Below are positions 44,352 through 53,326 of a DNA stretch of 64,000 nucleotides, in pieces. The notes below the pieces were generated by a model. The model made no database searches and was not told where the DNA came from. It was given only the letters and a program-made list of their open reading frames with translations. The position numbers were made by a program, and so were the translations under genes. Positions within the stretch are counted from its first letter, which is position 1. Each line of letters begins with the position of its first letter. Location: assembly GCA_965222725.1 (NCBI GenBank), contig OZ244969.1, forward strand, positions 1,550,001 through 1,614,000, given 5' to 3'. The DNA is from GCA-2748575 sp965222725 (GTDB lineage Bacteria; Pseudomonadota; Gammaproteobacteria; Pseudomonadales; Ketobacteraceae).

Positions 44352-45461
44352 ATGGATAAAGATACTCCTTTCGTATTGCCGGGTTACTTTCTTGAGTGCA
44401 TGAAAATCCGGAAAATCCTGGGGATTTCCAACGATTTTATTATCGACGCTACTGGCTGGGATATGGTGGCTTACGAGCAGAATCCCCAGCTCCTGTCCAT
44501 CAATCAGATAAACCGTATCCTGGATTTTTTCTATAAAGAACTGAACATGCCTTACCTGGGTTTGGCGTTGGGCCATCAGTGGCGTTTGTCCTGCCATGGT
44601 CTGGCGGGCGTGTCTGCCATGGCGCAGCAAACCTACGGTGAGTGCCTGGAGGCTGCCAGCAGGTTATGTGACAAGGCGTTCCCGGCGTTCGCTATGGAAT
44701 TTTACCAGCAGGATAATCTGGTGGGGCTGCGCATCAGCGAAGCCATGTCCCTGGCGCCTTATTCTCACTTTTATCTGGAGGCCATCATGGTGAATTTTTA
44801 CAACATCTTCCATTTTTTACTGGGGGATGATGTGGAACCTGTGAAGCTTGCCTTCAGTCACGAAAAGCCCAGCTACAGCCATATTTATGCCCGATATTTT
44901 AAATGCAGTCTGGAATTTGGTGCGCCTGTTACTGAATTTGTGGTGTCGCGAAAACTGGCGGCGCGGGAACTGCTGCTGGCCAATCGCGGCACGGCGGAAA
45001 TGGCAGAGCATACGTTTATGCAGAGTGTGCCGGATATGGAGCTGAACGGTTTGCCCAAGCGTTTGCGCCTGTTGCTGATTCAGAGTATGGGGGCCTTTCC
45101 CAGCCTGGAAAACGCCGCACGTAAAATCGGCATGAGCGGGCGCACCCTGCGGCGTAAACTGAATAACCTGGGCACCAACTATCAGGCGGAGATTGAACAG
45201 CTGCGCCAGGAGTTTGCCATTAATTACCTGATAAAAAGCAACCGCTCAATCACCGATATCGCTTTGCGGCTGGGTTACTGCGACTCTTCTGCCTTTAGCC
45301 GCGCCTTTAAAGGTTGGACGGGTGAAACACCAAGAGACTACAAAAAGAAATACGGCGACCCCGAGAAAAACTTTTTGCTGGAAGAGGTTTCGGAGCAATC
45401 CATTGCGGATGCCGAAGAAGCGGGATTATTGCCGGGAAAACTGGAGCGCAGTATCGGTTGA
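44352..45461 (+). CDS. AraC-family transcriptional regulator
   Basis: A 369-residue regulator with an N-terminal ligand-binding domain of the kind found in OruR/ArgR-like AraC proteins (about 30-215, with GLALGHQWRLSCHGLAGVSAM near 75) and a C-terminal double HTH (about 255-345, including RKIGMSGRTLRRKLNNLG and ITDIALRLGYCDSSAFSRAFK). The ATG at 44352 is chosen over an upstream in-frame start at 44307 because it matches usual family starts; neither has a strong binding site. It is convergent with a TetR gene five bases away. Target and ligand unknown; the neighbouring SDR operon is a candidate. Confidence 0.9.
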   Translation: MDKDTPFVLPGYFLECMKIRKILGISNDFIIDATGWDMVAYEQNPQLLSINQINRILDFFYKELNMPYLGLALGHQWRLSCHGLAGVSAMAQQTYGECLEAASRLCDKAFPAFAMEFYQQDNLVGLRISEAMSLAPYSHFYLEAIMVNFYNIFHFLLGDDVEPVKLAFSHEKPSYSHIYARYFKCSLEFGAPVTEFVVSRKLAARELLLANRGTAEMAEHTFMQSVPDMELNGLPKRLRLLLIQSMGAFPSLENAARKIGMSGRTLRRKLNNLGTNYQAEIEQLRQEFAINYLIKSNRSITDIALRLGYCDSSAFSRAFKGWTGETPRDYKKKYGDPEKNFLLEEVSEQSIADAEEAGLLPGKLERSIG

Positions 45462-45466
45462 TGGTG

Positions 45467-46228
45467 TTACATCACCAGGCTTTTAAAAATTTTGGTGATC
45501 ACCCGGATGTGTTCTTCAAACAGGTCGCTGTCCCGGTAATCCTTGCCGGACAGTTGCTGTTGCATCCCCTGGGTGGAAAACACGCCTAACGTCATATTGG
45601 TGAGGGCAATGGAATTGGCGATCACTTTGTTCAGGCCAATCTGTTTGCGTTCATTCTCCGGGATTTCAGTCATAAACTGCTGCGACTGATCGGTAATCTG
45701 GTGAATCCATTGCAGCACTTTCGGATTAATCTGATCCGCCGGTTTACAGAATTCCTTGTGAAGAATCTGTGCCGAATAAGGGTGATCCGCGTGCAGTTCC
45801 ATTAACCGCCGCGGGATTTCATTAATATCCCGCAGCGTCAGATCCGCATGATTCCAGCGATAAATCTCATGATAAAAAGGCGTTAACGCCCGTTCGATTA
45901 CCGCTGCATAGATGGCTTCCTTGTTGGCAAAGTGAGAGTAAATACTGGGCTCCCGAATGCCCACCTTTCTGGCGATTTCCCGCAGGGTGGTGGCCTCGTA
46001 ATTTTTTCCGGCAAAGACAATCTCGGCGGCATCGATAATTTTCTCTGCGGTGGAATTAGGTGCGGCTTTCACCGGTTGGGTCTCGGCTGGCTGTTCCAAT
46101 GTGGCTTCTCTCTGTTCCAAGTTGTTGAAATTCCGGGTTATTCCCTGGTTGGTCCTGCTCGGGGCCCGTGACTCCGTTTTGCCTGTTGTTCGTGGTTTGC
46201 CTAATAGGCGATAGGCTGATTTTGCCAA
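45467..46228 (-). CDS. TetR-family transcriptional regulator
   Basis: Probable repressor, divergent from the DUF1214-sulfotransferase-SDR operon and therefore its most likely regulator. The HTH is clear (AEKIIDAAEIVFAGKNYEATTLREIARKVGIREPSIYSHFANKE, about residues 60-103). The rest is a helical ligand-binding domain. The start is uncertain: the longest frame begins with TTG at 46228 and has an unusual basic, disordered extension of about 55 residues; a TTG at 46099 with GAGAAG upstream would give a normal-length TetR of about 210 residues. Confidence 0.88.
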   Translation of the reverse strand: MAKSAYRLLGKPRTTGKTESRAPSRTNQGITRNFNNLEQREATLEQPAETQPVKAAPNSTAEKIIDAAEIVFAGKNYEATTLREIARKVGIREPSIYSHFANKEAIYAAVIERALTPFYHEIYRWNHADLTLRDINEIPRRLMELHADHPYSAQILHKEFCKPADQINPKVLQWIHQITDQSQQFMTEIPENERKQIGLNKVIANSIALTNMTLGVFSTQGMQQQLSGKDYRDSDLFEEHIRVITKIFKSLVM

Positions 46229-46336
46229 TTATGAAAATATATTGCAAAAATATCCTGAAATTCGTTATTTTGGAGGGGTTGAGCCTAACCATTGATAGCT
46301 GTGCGCTCATGAATACGCACAGCCAGGGAGACAAGA

Positions 46337-47563
46337 ATGAGAAAAGCCCTGATCGCCGCCCTGGGTGCCTTTCGCAAAGCCAATCTGCTGATGCTGAAGT
46401 GGCGTGGCAAAACCCTGGACGATGTGGCCGAGCAACGGCTGGTATCCGGACAAAGCTGGGAGGAGTTCTGCGATACCCTGAAAGCCGCCGGAGCCTCGCT
46501 GTCATTCCCCGGTGCGCCGACGGATGCCTTTAACCAGGCGGAAGGTTATCGTTATCTGACCCGGCTGGCCCGTGCCGGGCTGGAAGCCTTTGTGGAATAC
46601 GCCGATCCCAAAGCACCGGTGCTGCACCGGGTGGTGCATGAAACCGTAAAGATGGGTGCCGATAACCCGGATAATTTTTATCAGACCGCCTGTATCAGCG
46701 GCGACTACGAATACCGCATTCGCGGCAAACGCAACAGCGTACATTACCTGAGCTTCGGCACCCAGATTGGTCATTATGGCCAGGGCGGTGGGCTGCCGCC
46801 TTCCGGTTATATCGAATCCTCGGATATTGAAGTGGATGATGAAGGCTGCTTTACCCTGATGGTGAGCTGCAAGCCTTACGACAAAAACTGGCTGCCCATG
46901 AAACCGGATTCCGGCAACCTGATTGTGCGTCAGACTTTTCTGGATCGTGACAAGGAAATCCCCGCGGATCTGATCATTGAACGGGTTAACAGCGACGGCC
47001 AGCCTGCAGAGCTCACCTCCAAAATGGTGGATGACGGTTTGAAATCTGCCAGCACGCTGGTGGCAGGAGCGTCACTGTTGTTTGCCAAGTGGGCCCGGGA
47101 TTTTCAGAAGCACTCCAATGAATTGCCGCAGTTTGATCCCGAGGTGTCTCTGGCCGCCGGTGGCGATCCCAATATTGTGTATTACCACAGCCACTGGGCG
47201 CTGGGCCCCGATGAAGCGCTGGTGATTGAAGCCACGCCGCCGGAGTGTGAGCACTGGAATTTCCAGCTGAATAATTACTGGATGGAGTCCCTGGATTACT
47301 GCTACTTCCGTATACATACCAACAAACACCTGGCCCATTATGAACCGGATGGCTCCGTCAGAATTGTTGTGGCGCACCAGGATCCCGGACTGCCCAACTG
47401 GCTTCAGACCGCGGGCCATGAAAGCGGCACCATGTGTTTCCGCTGGATTCGTTCCAGCGAACATCCGCAACCGCAAACAAGAGTAATGAAACTTTCCCAG
47501 TTAAAGCAGACATTTGCTGTTGCACCGAAAGCAAAAAATAAAACCGCCAGCACCGTTGAGTAA
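46337..47563 (+). CDS. DUF1214 domain protein
   Basis: A 408-residue protein, first gene of a five-gene operon. The C-terminal region (ALVIEATPPECEHWNFQLNN, then VVAHQDPGLPNWLQTAGHES and MCFRWIRS) is characteristic of DUF1214, a family of unknown function that often lies near lipid or steroid metabolism genes. No signal peptide or membrane segment. AGGGAG precedes the ATG. It is followed by the sulfotransferase gene after ten bases. Confidence 0.85.
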   Translation: MRKALIAALGAFRKANLLMLKWRGKTLDDVAEQRLVSGQSWEEFCDTLKAAGASLSFPGAPTDAFNQAEGYRYLTRLARAGLEAFVEYADPKAPVLHRVVHETVKMGADNPDNFYQTACISGDYEYRIRGKRNSVHYLSFGTQIGHYGQGGGLPPSGYIESSDIEVDDEGCFTLMVSCKPYDKNWLPMKPDSGNLIVRQTFLDRDKEIPADLIIERVNSDGQPAELTSKMVDDGLKSASTLVAGASLLFAKWARDFQKHSNELPQFDPEVSLAAGGDPNIVYYHSHWALGPDEALVIEATPPECEHWNFQLNNYWMESLDYCYFRIHTNKHLAHYEPDGSVRIVVAHQDPGLPNWLQTAGHESGTMCFRWIRSSEHPQPQTRVMKLSQLKQTFAVAPKAKNKTASTVE

Positions 47564-47573
47564 GGACAGTATC

Positions 47574-48848
47574 ATGGCATTAAGAAAAACCATTCAGGAA
47601 ACCAGCCGGGATTATGCCCACCCTTACCGGCCTTTACCCATTGCTTTGCTGAACAAGGCGGGGCACATGATGGAGAAAATGGGCATGCACTCAGCACTGG
47701 ATGTGAACAGCCTGATGCAGAATGCCAGTAAAAAATCCGGACTGTGGGATTACGGGGATCTCTGGTTTAAAAAACCGTTACAGGTGCTGGTGGACTCCAT
47801 TAATCAGGAAGCTAACTTAACGCCCTTTGGCAAATTGGTGCAGCGTAACCGGCTGGAGTCGGCCCTGATTACCCGGTTGCGAGTCGAATCCCTGTTAAAA
47901 GAACATCCGGAAATTCATGATATTGAATTGGGCAAGGTGATATTGATTGCCGGCCTGCAACGCACCGGTACAACAACATTGCACCGATTGATTGCCGCCG
48001 ATCCGCAAATGCGATCGCTGGTGTCCTGGGAGGCGTTAAACCCGGTGCCCCTGCCGGGAGAAAACGGTAACCCGGTGAAACGTATCAAACAGGCCAAAAT
48101 GGCAGAAAAAGGGCTGGCCTATATCGCGCCGGAGTTTTTTGCCATTCACCCTGTGGAACACGATTCGCCGGAAGAGGATGTGCTTTTACTGGATCTGTGT
48201 TTTATGAGCCAGGCGCCGGAAGCCACCATGAACGTGCCTTCCTATGCGGCATGGCTGGAAACCCAGGATCACACCCCGGCTTATGAATACCTGCGCACCC
48301 TGCTAAAAATTCTGACCTGGCAAAAACCGGCACAGCACTGGGTGTTGAAAACCCCGCACCATATGGAATACCTGGATGTGATCATGAAGGTGTTTCCCCA
48401 GGCCACCATCGTGCAAACTCACCGCGACCCGCAAAAAACCACCGGCTCGTTTTGCAGCATGGTGGCTCATGGCCGGGGCGTATTCAGTGATCAGGTCAAT
48501 GCCCATGAAGTGGCCGACCATTGGGTGCGCAAGGTGCGGCGTCTGATGGAGCGTTCCATTGCTGTGCGGGAATTGGCGGGAGCGCACGGCGATGCCAGTC
48601 GCTTTGTGGATGTGTCTTACTATGATTTGCTGAAAAATCCCGGTGCCGAAGTGAAACGCATTTATGAAACAGCGGGAATCGAATTTGATGAAAAAACACT
48701 GGATGCGGTTCAGGGCACCAGCAAGCGTAATGTGCAGCATCGCTACGGTCGCCATGTGTATCACCTGGAAGACTTTGCCCTGAGCAAAGAAGGCATCGAA
48801 CAGCAGTATCAGTTTTACCGTGAAAAATATCAGATTCCATACGAATAA
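47574..48848 (+). CDS. Sulfotransferase family protein
   Basis: A 424-residue protein of the PAPS-dependent sulfotransferase fold. The 5'-phosphosulfate loop IAGLQRTGTTTLHRLIAADP is near residue 125, and the 3'-phosphate segment TIVQTHRDPQKTTGSFCSM near 280. The acceptor is unknown; in this group it could be a hydroxylated lipid, sterol or terpenoid. The ATG at 47574 with AAGGACAG upstream is chosen over a longer frame that overlaps the preceding gene. The operon context (DUF1214, two dehydrogenases, SRPBCC) points to modification of a hydrophobic compound. PAP released here could be removed by CysQ. Confidence 0.88.
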   Translation: MALRKTIQETSRDYAHPYRPLPIALLNKAGHMMEKMGMHSALDVNSLMQNASKKSGLWDYGDLWFKKPLQVLVDSINQEANLTPFGKLVQRNRLESALITRLRVESLLKEHPEIHDIELGKVILIAGLQRTGTTTLHRLIAADPQMRSLVSWEALNPVPLPGENGNPVKRIKQAKMAEKGLAYIAPEFFAIHPVEHDSPEEDVLLLDLCFMSQAPEATMNVPSYAAWLETQDHTPAYEYLRTLLKILTWQKPAQHWVLKTPHHMEYLDVIMKVFPQATIVQTHRDPQKTTGSFCSMVAHGRGVFSDQVNAHEVADHWVRKVRRLMERSIAVRELAGAHGDASRFVDVSYYDLLKNPGAEVKRIYETAGIEFDEKTLDAVQGTSKRNVQHRYGRHVYHLEDFALSKEGIEQQYQFYREKYQIPYE

Positions 48849-48874
48849 CGGCCGGCATAACCAGGGAGTAAAAG

Positions 48875-49909
48875 ATGACAGATTCCAATGATAAAAAAGG
48901 CGCCAATGCCGTAGGCCATAAAAATGTGGTAACGGCTGTGGCCACTGCCATTTACGATATGTTCAGTTCCAAGGGCCAACTGGACCCGGTACCGGAATCG
49001 GTAACCATTAAGGGAAAAACCTGCCTGGTAACCGGTGCCAATAGTGGCCTGGGTAAAGCGGTGGCCACGCAGCTGGCAGCCCGTGGTGGCAAGGTGATTA
49101 TGGCCTGTCGCAGCGGCCATAATGAAGCCGCGGAGGAAATTCGCCTGGCATCGGGGAACCCCGATGTGGAATTGATGACGGTGGACTTATCGGATCTGGA
49201 ATCCGTAACCGAATTTTGTGATCAGCTGCGTGACCGTGGCATTACGCTGGACATAGCGGTAATGAACGCGGGCCTGATGCCGTTGCATGCGCGCAAGTCG
49301 CCGCAGGGTTATGAATTGATGTTTGCCGTGCACTTTCTGGCAAACCGCCTGATTATGGAACGCTGGCTGCAGGACGGCGTGATCAAACCCGATACCAATC
49401 CGGAAAAAACACCCCGCATTGTTTTTGTGTCTTCGGAAGCTCATCAGTCATCGGATCCCATCGACTTTGATCACTTTGGTGCCTTTCAGCCCTATGGTTT
49501 AAAAGACGGCATGAAATTTTACGGCCTCAGTAAACTGCATTTGTGCGTGCTGGCCAGTGAACTGTCACGGCGCCTGAATCCCCAGGGCAGTACGCAGGTG
49601 GCGGTGCACTCGCTTTGTCCCGGGCCCATTGCCTCCAACATTGCCCGTGAATCGCCGGTGTATATCAAGCCGATTCTGGCGCCTATCATGAAAGCCCTGT
49701 TTCGCTCGCCGGATCAGGCAGCACAGCCGGTGATTTATCTGGCCTGTTCGCCGGATATGGCAGAACGCAGTGGCGTGTACCTACACATGATGAAAGAAAA
49801 ATCACCCTCGGCAGAGGCGCTGGATGAAAACAACGGACAACAGTTGTGGGATAAAAGCGCCAACCTGATCAAACCCTTTATGCACGAACTGGCAGAAGCA
49901 ACACCATGA
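48875..49909 (+). CDS. Short-chain dehydrogenase/reductase (first of two)
   Basis: A 344-residue NAD(P)-dependent oxidoreductase, similar in layout to retinol dehydrogenase-like SDRs. The cofactor motif TGANSGLGKAVA is near residue 50, NAG in AVMNAGLMPLH near 130, and the catalytic YGLSK near 220 after IVFVSSEAHQ. AGGGAG lies before the ATG. Its stop overlaps the start of the next SDR by four bases (ATGA), so the two are translationally coupled. Confidence 0.92.
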   Translation: MTDSNDKKGANAVGHKNVVTAVATAIYDMFSSKGQLDPVPESVTIKGKTCLVTGANSGLGKAVATQLAARGGKVIMACRSGHNEAAEEIRLASGNPDVELMTVDLSDLESVTEFCDQLRDRGITLDIAVMNAGLMPLHARKSPQGYELMFAVHFLANRLIMERWLQDGVIKPDTNPEKTPRIVFVSSEAHQSSDPIDFDHFGAFQPYGLKDGMKFYGLSKLHLCVLASELSRRLNPQGSTQVAVHSLCPGPIASNIARESPVYIKPILAPIMKALFRSPDQAAQPVIYLACSPDMAERSGVYLHMMKEKSPSAEALDENNGQQLWDKSANLIKPFMHELAEATP

Positions 49910-50922
49910 ACGCGCTGACAAAAATGCTGAATCATTTATCCCGCCGCTGGTTTGCCGGGCACCCGGCAGCAACACCGGCGGATATGCGGGGCAAACGGGT
50001 GGTGGTAACGGGAGCCGCCCGCGGATCCATCGGATTTATTACCGCAAAAACCCTGGCCAGTTGGGGGGCGGATGTGGTGGTGTCCCGCCGCTCCAATGCC
50101 GACGCACTGGCGGCAGATATTGGCGGTGAACTGCCACTCAATTGCCGTGGTGCGGTAACGGGTTTCTCTCTGGATCTGGCGAAAGCCGATTCAGTGGCTG
50201 ACTTTGCCGAAGCCGTTCACCAGCGGTTCGACGGATTGGATGTGCTGATCAACAATGCCGGTATCCATCTGGATCTGTTGTCGGAATGGAAAACTCCCAG
50301 CCTCACCCAGGATGGGTTCGAAATCCACTGGCGCACCAACTATCTGGGGGGCTGGCAACTGACCCGCGAACTATTGCCGTTGTTGCAAAAGGGCGCTGCC
50401 ACCACCGGCGATGCCCGGGTGGTGAATGTGGTGTCGCACCTGCACAGCAAAGGTCTGAATGAACATTTTTTTAACGCGCCGCAAACCTATAATTCCTGGC
50501 AGGCCTATGGCCAGTCCAAACTGGGGCTGATTCACCATGCCATGGAAATAGAGCGCCGTTACGGTGCCGCCGGCCTCCACGGGTATGCGGTGCACCCGGG
50601 TTCCATTTACACCAATATTGCCCATCAAGGGCTGGCCGGCCACGGTTTGCTGCAGCGGGTGCGGCAGTCGTTGGGATTTATCGAAAAGCGGATATTGCTG
50701 ACACCGGAGCAGGGGGCACAAACCCAGCTGCACTGCGCTACCGCCGCCGCGGCTGAACCGGGGAAATACTACCAGCGTTGTGCGGTAGCTCAGCCGGATC
50801 AACAGGCCATGGATCTGGTGGTGGCACAAAAACTCTGGCTGCAGACAGAGCAGTGGTGGCAACAGGTTAATACCAGTCGCGGTGCGGCAGGCCGGTTAAA
50901 GGAGACACTGGATTATGCCTGA
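49906..50922 (+). CDS. Short-chain dehydrogenase/reductase (second of two)
   Basis: A 338-residue SDR. The catalytic YGQSK near residue 205 and NNAG in VLINNAGIHLDLL near 120 are normal. The glycine-rich cofactor loop is atypical: TGAARGSIGF has one more residue than TGxxxGxG. It may be a divergent retinol-dehydrogenase-like enzyme working with the preceding one on the same pathway. It overlaps both neighbours: four bases with the first SDR and eight with the SRPBCC gene. Confidence 0.9.
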   Translation: MNALTKMLNHLSRRWFAGHPAATPADMRGKRVVVTGAARGSIGFITAKTLASWGADVVVSRRSNADALAADIGGELPLNCRGAVTGFSLDLAKADSVADFAEAVHQRFDGLDVLINNAGIHLDLLSEWKTPSLTQDGFEIHWRTNYLGGWQLTRELLPLLQKGAATTGDARVVNVVSHLHSKGLNEHFFNAPQTYNSWQAYGQSKLGLIHHAMEIERRYGAAGLHGYAVHPGSIYTNIAHQGLAGHGLLQRVRQSLGFIEKRILLTPEQGAQTQLHCATAAAAEPGKYYQRCAVAQPDQQAMDLVVAQKLWLQTEQWWQQVNTSRGAAGRLKETLDYA

Positions 50923-51367
50923 GCATACGGTGTATTCCGATCGCGTTGAAATTGATGCCCCGATAGAAACCGTGTGGCAGGTGTTGCTGGATTTCAAGCA
51001 ATATCCCGAGTGGAATCCGTTTACCTACCGGGTGGAAACGGATTTGCAGATCGGCAGTCCGGTAGACCTGTATGTGCGTCTGCCAGGGCGGGGTAGCCGG
51101 CTGCAAACGGAATATGTGCGGGAAGTGAGTGCCCCGGAAAGGCTTTCGTGGGGCATGACCATGGGGGCGGATTTCCTGTTGCGGGCATTGCGGCAACAAC
51201 AGCTTTATCGCCTGTCGGATTCGCGCTGTTGTTATCAGTCTACCGATGCCTTCTCCGGCCTGCTGACACCTGTGGTAAGGCTATTGTTCGGCAGCTCCAT
51301 TCGCAATGGTTTTAATGCCATGGCCTATGCCCTCAAGCAGCGGGCGGAACAAATCGCCACGCTATAA
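50915..51367 (+). CDS. SRPBCC family protein
   Basis: A 150-residue polyketide-cyclase/START-like protein. VYSDRVEIDAPIETVWQVLLDFKQYPEWNPFTYRVE at the start is the family hallmark. It probably binds a hydrophobic ligand or substrate of the operon. It begins inside the end of the preceding SDR gene, so it is the last gene of the TetR-controlled operon. Confidence 0.88.
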   Translation: MPEHTVYSDRVEIDAPIETVWQVLLDFKQYPEWNPFTYRVETDLQIGSPVDLYVRLPGRGSRLQTEYVREVSAPERLSWGMTMGADFLLRALRQQQLYRLSDSRCCYQSTDAFSGLLTPVVRLLFGSSIRNGFNAMAYALKQRAEQIATL

Positions 51368-51502
51368 CCCTGCATTTCACCTTTCAGCCACGCACTGCTG
51401 CATATAGCAATTTCTGCTATGACTAGTGGTACATATTCTTTTGCGCTATCTTGTACTTCTCATACCATGGGCGCTTTTCAGAGTTTAGTGGAGTAACAGG
51501 TT

Positions 51503-53281
51503 GTGGAATGGCAGGGTTGGTTTTCTCTGATGCTCACTGCAGGAGCCTTGCTGCTTCTGGTGCTTACCCGGCTCGGGCCCCATCTGGTCATGATGGGCGT
51601 GCTGACCATTTTGAGTGCAGCGGGGATTCTCAATGCCGGTGAGGCGCTGTCGGGTTTCAGTAATTCCGGACTGATTACGGTGGCCGCCATGTTTATTGTG
51701 GCCGCGGGTATTCATGGTTCCGGCGGTGTGGATTTGCTGGTCAACAAGTTGCTGGGCCAGCCGGGTTCGGTGCGCTCTGCGCTTTCCCGTATTTTTGCCC
51801 CGGTGGTGCTGTTAAGTGGTTTTCTTAACAACACGCCTGTGGTGGCCACCCTGATTCCGGCGATTCATGCCTGGTCCCGCAAAATCAAGATTCCTCCCTC
51901 CAAATTGATGATTCCCCTGAGCTACGCCTCCATTCTGGGTGGCACCCTGACACTGATTGGTACCAGCACCAACCTGGTGGTGAACGGGCAGTACCAGAGT
52001 CTTACCGGCGAGCCCGGCTTTTCTATTTTTTCTATCACCGCAGTGGGTATTCCGGTGGCGCTGGCCGGGGTGGCTTTTATGCTGCTGCTGTTTCCGCGAA
52101 TGCTCCCGGATCGCAGCGACAAGCAGGCCTTTGGCAATCTGCGGGAATTTACCCTTGAGGTGAGTGTGGATCCCAACGGACCATTGGTGGACAAAACCAT
52201 AGTGGAAGCCGGCCTGCGTCACCTGGAACGGATTTACCTGATCGAGATTGAACGCCGGGGCACCGTGCTCACCGCCGTGCCGTCGGAAGAAAAACTTCAG
52301 GGATCGGATCGTCTGGTGTTTGCCGGGGATACCCAGGCAGTATCCGATCTGTTGCGCATTAACGGGATAGTGGCATCCACCGAAACCGGCCATTCCGAAG
52401 CGCTTACCAAAGACCGCGCCGAGCGGCGCCTGGTGGAAGCGGTGGTATCACCCCACTGTGCCGCGGTGGGGCAGGCCATTCGTGATGCCCGTTTTCGGGA
52501 TCGTTATGGTGCTGCGGTATTGGCTGTGGCCCGTAATGGTGAGCGGGTAAAAGGTAATCTGGGCACCATTAAACTGGAAGCCGGTGATACCCTGTTGCTG
52601 GAAGCCCGCCCGGCTTTTGTTACCCGGCAGCGTTACAACAAGGATTTTTTGTTGATTAACGATCTGGATGAGGAAACACCGCGCCATGATCGTGCCTACC
52701 TGGCCTGGGGGATTTTGCTGGTGCTGGTCACTGCCGCCGGTTTTGGTGTGATCAGCATGCTGAATGCAGCGCTGATCGGCGCGGGGCTGATGATTCTTAC
52801 CCGCTGCTGTTCCGTTAACCAGGCGGAAAAAAGTCTGGATCTTACGGTGCTGGTGACCATTGCCGCCTCCTTTGCATTGGGCGCTGCGCTGGATAAAACC
52901 GGCGTGGCAGGGTTCCTGGCCGGTGCCATTATTCACCTGAGTGCAGGAATACCCTGGTTGATGCTAGTCTTGACCTATATTGTGGTTTCCATGCTGACGG
53001 AAACCATTACCAACAACGCAGCGGCAGTACTGATGCTGCCCATTGTGCTGGAAATAACCGAAAAAGCCGGCCTGTATCATGAACCTTTTGTGTTTGCTGT
53101 CATGATTGCCGCCTCTGCCAGCTTTGCCACGCCCCTGGGCTACCAGACCAATCTGATGGTGTACGGCCCGGGTGGTTACCGGTTTAATGACTTTTTAAAA
53201 GTGGGGCTGCCGATGAATGTGTTTATCGGGGTGGTAACGCTGGCGGTGCTGCTGTTGGGCTGGCCTTTGGTAAAGGCATGA
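51503..53281 (+). CDS. SLC13-family permease with two RCK_C (TrkA-C) domains
   Basis: A 592-residue inner-membrane transporter of the divalent anion:sodium symporter/ArsB-NhaD group. Membrane helices fill residues 1-190 and 395-592. Two RCK_C domains lie between them (about 210-290 and 305-380), one with LRHLERIYLIEIERRGTVL. The repeated transport motif is seen as FLNNTPVVATLIPAIHAW near 110 and ETITNNAAAVLMLPIVLEIT near 495. These are usually sulfate, dicarboxylate or similar anion carriers, and sulfate is attractive next to a sulfotransferase operon, but this is inference. The GTG start at 51503 has GGAG upstream. Confidence 0.88.
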   Translation: MEWQGWFSLMLTAGALLLLVLTRLGPHLVMMGVLTILSAAGILNAGEALSGFSNSGLITVAAMFIVAAGIHGSGGVDLLVNKLLGQPGSVRSALSRIFAPVVLLSGFLNNTPVVATLIPAIHAWSRKIKIPPSKLMIPLSYASILGGTLTLIGTSTNLVVNGQYQSLTGEPGFSIFSITAVGIPVALAGVAFMLLLFPRMLPDRSDKQAFGNLREFTLEVSVDPNGPLVDKTIVEAGLRHLERIYLIEIERRGTVLTAVPSEEKLQGSDRLVFAGDTQAVSDLLRINGIVASTETGHSEALTKDRAERRLVEAVVSPHCAAVGQAIRDARFRDRYGAAVLAVARNGERVKGNLGTIKLEAGDTLLLEARPAFVTRQRYNKDFLLINDLDEETPRHDRAYLAWGILLVLVTAAGFGVISMLNAALIGAGLMILTRCCSVNQAEKSLDLTVLVTIAASFALGAALDKTGVAGFLAGAIIHLSAGIPWLMLVLTYIVVSMLTETITNNAAAVLMLPIVLEITEKAGLYHEPFVFAVMIAASASFATPLGYQTNLMVYGPGGYRFNDFLKVGLPMNVFIGVVTLAVLLLGWPLVKA

Positions 53282-53326
53282 TTTAACCGTTGTAATTTGG
53301 CTGTTTGGGTGACTGTTTAAATAATT

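Noticed and set aside
51424..51502. Possible small gene before the SLC13 gene
   Set aside because: Reading frames there are the upstream part of frames shadowed by the SLC13 gene; a good binding site leads only to the GTG at 51503.
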